Source: Paraflavitalea devenefica (lineage in GTDB: Bacteria > Bacteroidota > Bacteroidia > Chitinophagales > Chitinophagaceae). Taken from it: DNA of 64,000 bases. The stretch spans positions 2,232,001-2,296,000 of the forward strand of contig NZ_JAARML010000001.1 in the NCBI RefSeq assembly GCF_011759375.1, read 5' to 3'. This document shows positions 63,419 to 64,000 of this stretch, in pieces. Each line of letters begins with the position of its first letter. Position 1 is the stretch's first letter. Position numbers and translations under genes: made by a program. Below the pieces are notes generated by a model that was not told where the DNA came from, made no database searches, and saw only the letters and a list, made by a program, of their open reading frames with translations.

Positions 63419-64000
63419 ATGAAAAAGAAATACTCCTTACTCTGCCTGTTATTCCTGCTTGCTTTTGGTCCGCTTCCTGCACAGCGGCAAATGGAATGGC
63501 TTGGCCGCGGTGTGCATGCTGCAGCAAAACCTGATGGACATGTTTTTGTAAGCTGGCGGCTGCTGGGCACCGATCCTGATAATATTGCTTTTAATGTGTA
63601 TCGTAAGACAGCATCCGGTAAGCCTGTTAAGCTGAATAAGCAGCCGGTTACGTCTTCCACTTCCTTTGAAGATACTACTGCTGATACTACAAAGAGCTAT
63701 ACTTACTTTGTCAGGGAGTGGATAAAAGGAGAGGAAGTGATGACCAGTACTTCCTTCACCCTGCAACCGGGTACTTTGCCCTATGTTTCATTGCCATTGC
63801 AAACGCCCGACGGCTATTCGCCCAACGATGCGTCTGTAGGTGACCTCGATGGAGATGGTGAGTATGAGCTCATCCTGCACCAGGCAGGCCGCAGCAAAGA
63901 CAACTCCCAGGCAGGCATTACTGATCCTCCCATTTTTCAGGCCTATAAGATGGATGGTACTTTATTATGGACCATCAACCTTGGTAAGAATATCCGGGAG
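63419..64000 (+). CDS. Second PL11 rhamnogalacturonan lyase (C-terminus cut by window edge)
   Basis: The first 194 codons are present. A signal peptide (MKKKYSLLCLLFLLAFGPLP, then AQ) precedes QMEWLGRGVHAAAKPDGHVF, which lines up with the first PL11 enzyme. The same calcium-binding repeat (ASVGDLDGDGEYELIL) and FNVYR motifs follow. It is a diverged paralogue of its neighbour rather than a recent copy, since many positions differ. Whether it also has a CBM or T9SS domain cannot be seen here. It has its own terminator-separated promoter region. Confidence 0.92.
   Translation, partial: MKKKYSLLCLLFLLAFGPLPAQRQMEWLGRGVHAAAKPDGHVFVSWRLLGTDPDNIAFNVYRKTASGKPVKLNKQPVTSSTSFEDTTADTTKSYTYFVREWIKGEEVMTSTSFTLQPGTLPYVSLPLQTPDGYSPNDASVGDLDGDGEYELILHQAGRSKDNSQAGITDPPIFQAYKMDGTLLWTINLGKNIRE

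Overview
The window looks like a chromosomal segment of a plant-polysaccharide-degrading member of the Bacteroidota, most likely of the family Chitinophagaceae. The evidence is three SusC/RagA-SusD/RagB pairs, Bacteroidota-type -7 boxes (TAnnTTTG), weak or absent Shine-Dalgarno sequences, a type IX secretion sorting domain, LytTR and reg_prop signalling proteins, and moderate GC. No rRNA, tRNA, CRISPR array, phage or complete insertion sequence was seen.

Left part (1-7632): an L-rhamnose utilisation locus. A GntR-type regulator, cut by the left edge, is read leftward. Opposite it runs a rightward operon: rhaT (permease), rhaEW (rhamnulose-1-phosphate aldolase fused to a lactaldehyde dehydrogenase-type SDR), rhaM (mutarotase), rhaI (isomerase) and rhaB (kinase, GTG start). 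Together they would convert L-rhamnose to dihydroxyacetone phosphate and lactate.

Middle part (7584-17897): mostly unrelated single genes. These are an alpha/beta hydrolase whose nucleophile position is Gly, a LytTR response regulator with a hybrid-propeller sensor kinase, a CocE/S15-type secreted hydrolase, a MarR-GNAT fusion with a palindromic operator beside its own -7 box, a DUF2807-like protein and an MddA-like methyltransferase.

Next (18021-33390, leftward): an unusual seven-gene cluster of three fasciclin-domain (FAS1) lipoproteins interleaved with two SusC/SusD pairs. It has no glycosidase, so its substrate cannot be read from the sequence.

Right part (34026-64000, rightward apart from one gene): a rhamnogalacturonan-I utilisation locus. 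It holds SusC/SusD, a GH105 unsaturated rhamnogalacturonyl hydrolase, a CE12 acetylesterase, a GH106 alpha-L-rhamnosidase, a small NTF2-like protein, two GH43-like propellers, a GH2 enzyme, a GH65-like (alpha/alpha)6 protein, a DUF4450 protein and two PL11 lyases (the second cut by the right edge). A single-chain restriction-modification enzyme, a 107-residue orphan and a 154-residue orphan lie between the main block and the lyases. The rhamnose released by this locus would feed the operon at the left end.

The most interesting non-coding signals are two. (i) A tandem 10-bp element of the CAGGAT type sits exactly 17 bp upstream of a -7-like box in front of the SusC gene, the GH106 gene and both PL11 genes. 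A similar pair on the opposite strand faces the fasciclin cluster. (ii) A 176-bp array with an uninterrupted 11-bp period, in which neighbouring units share half-blocks and the orientation flips at a central 42-bp palindrome, lies just upstream of the 107-residue orphan gene.
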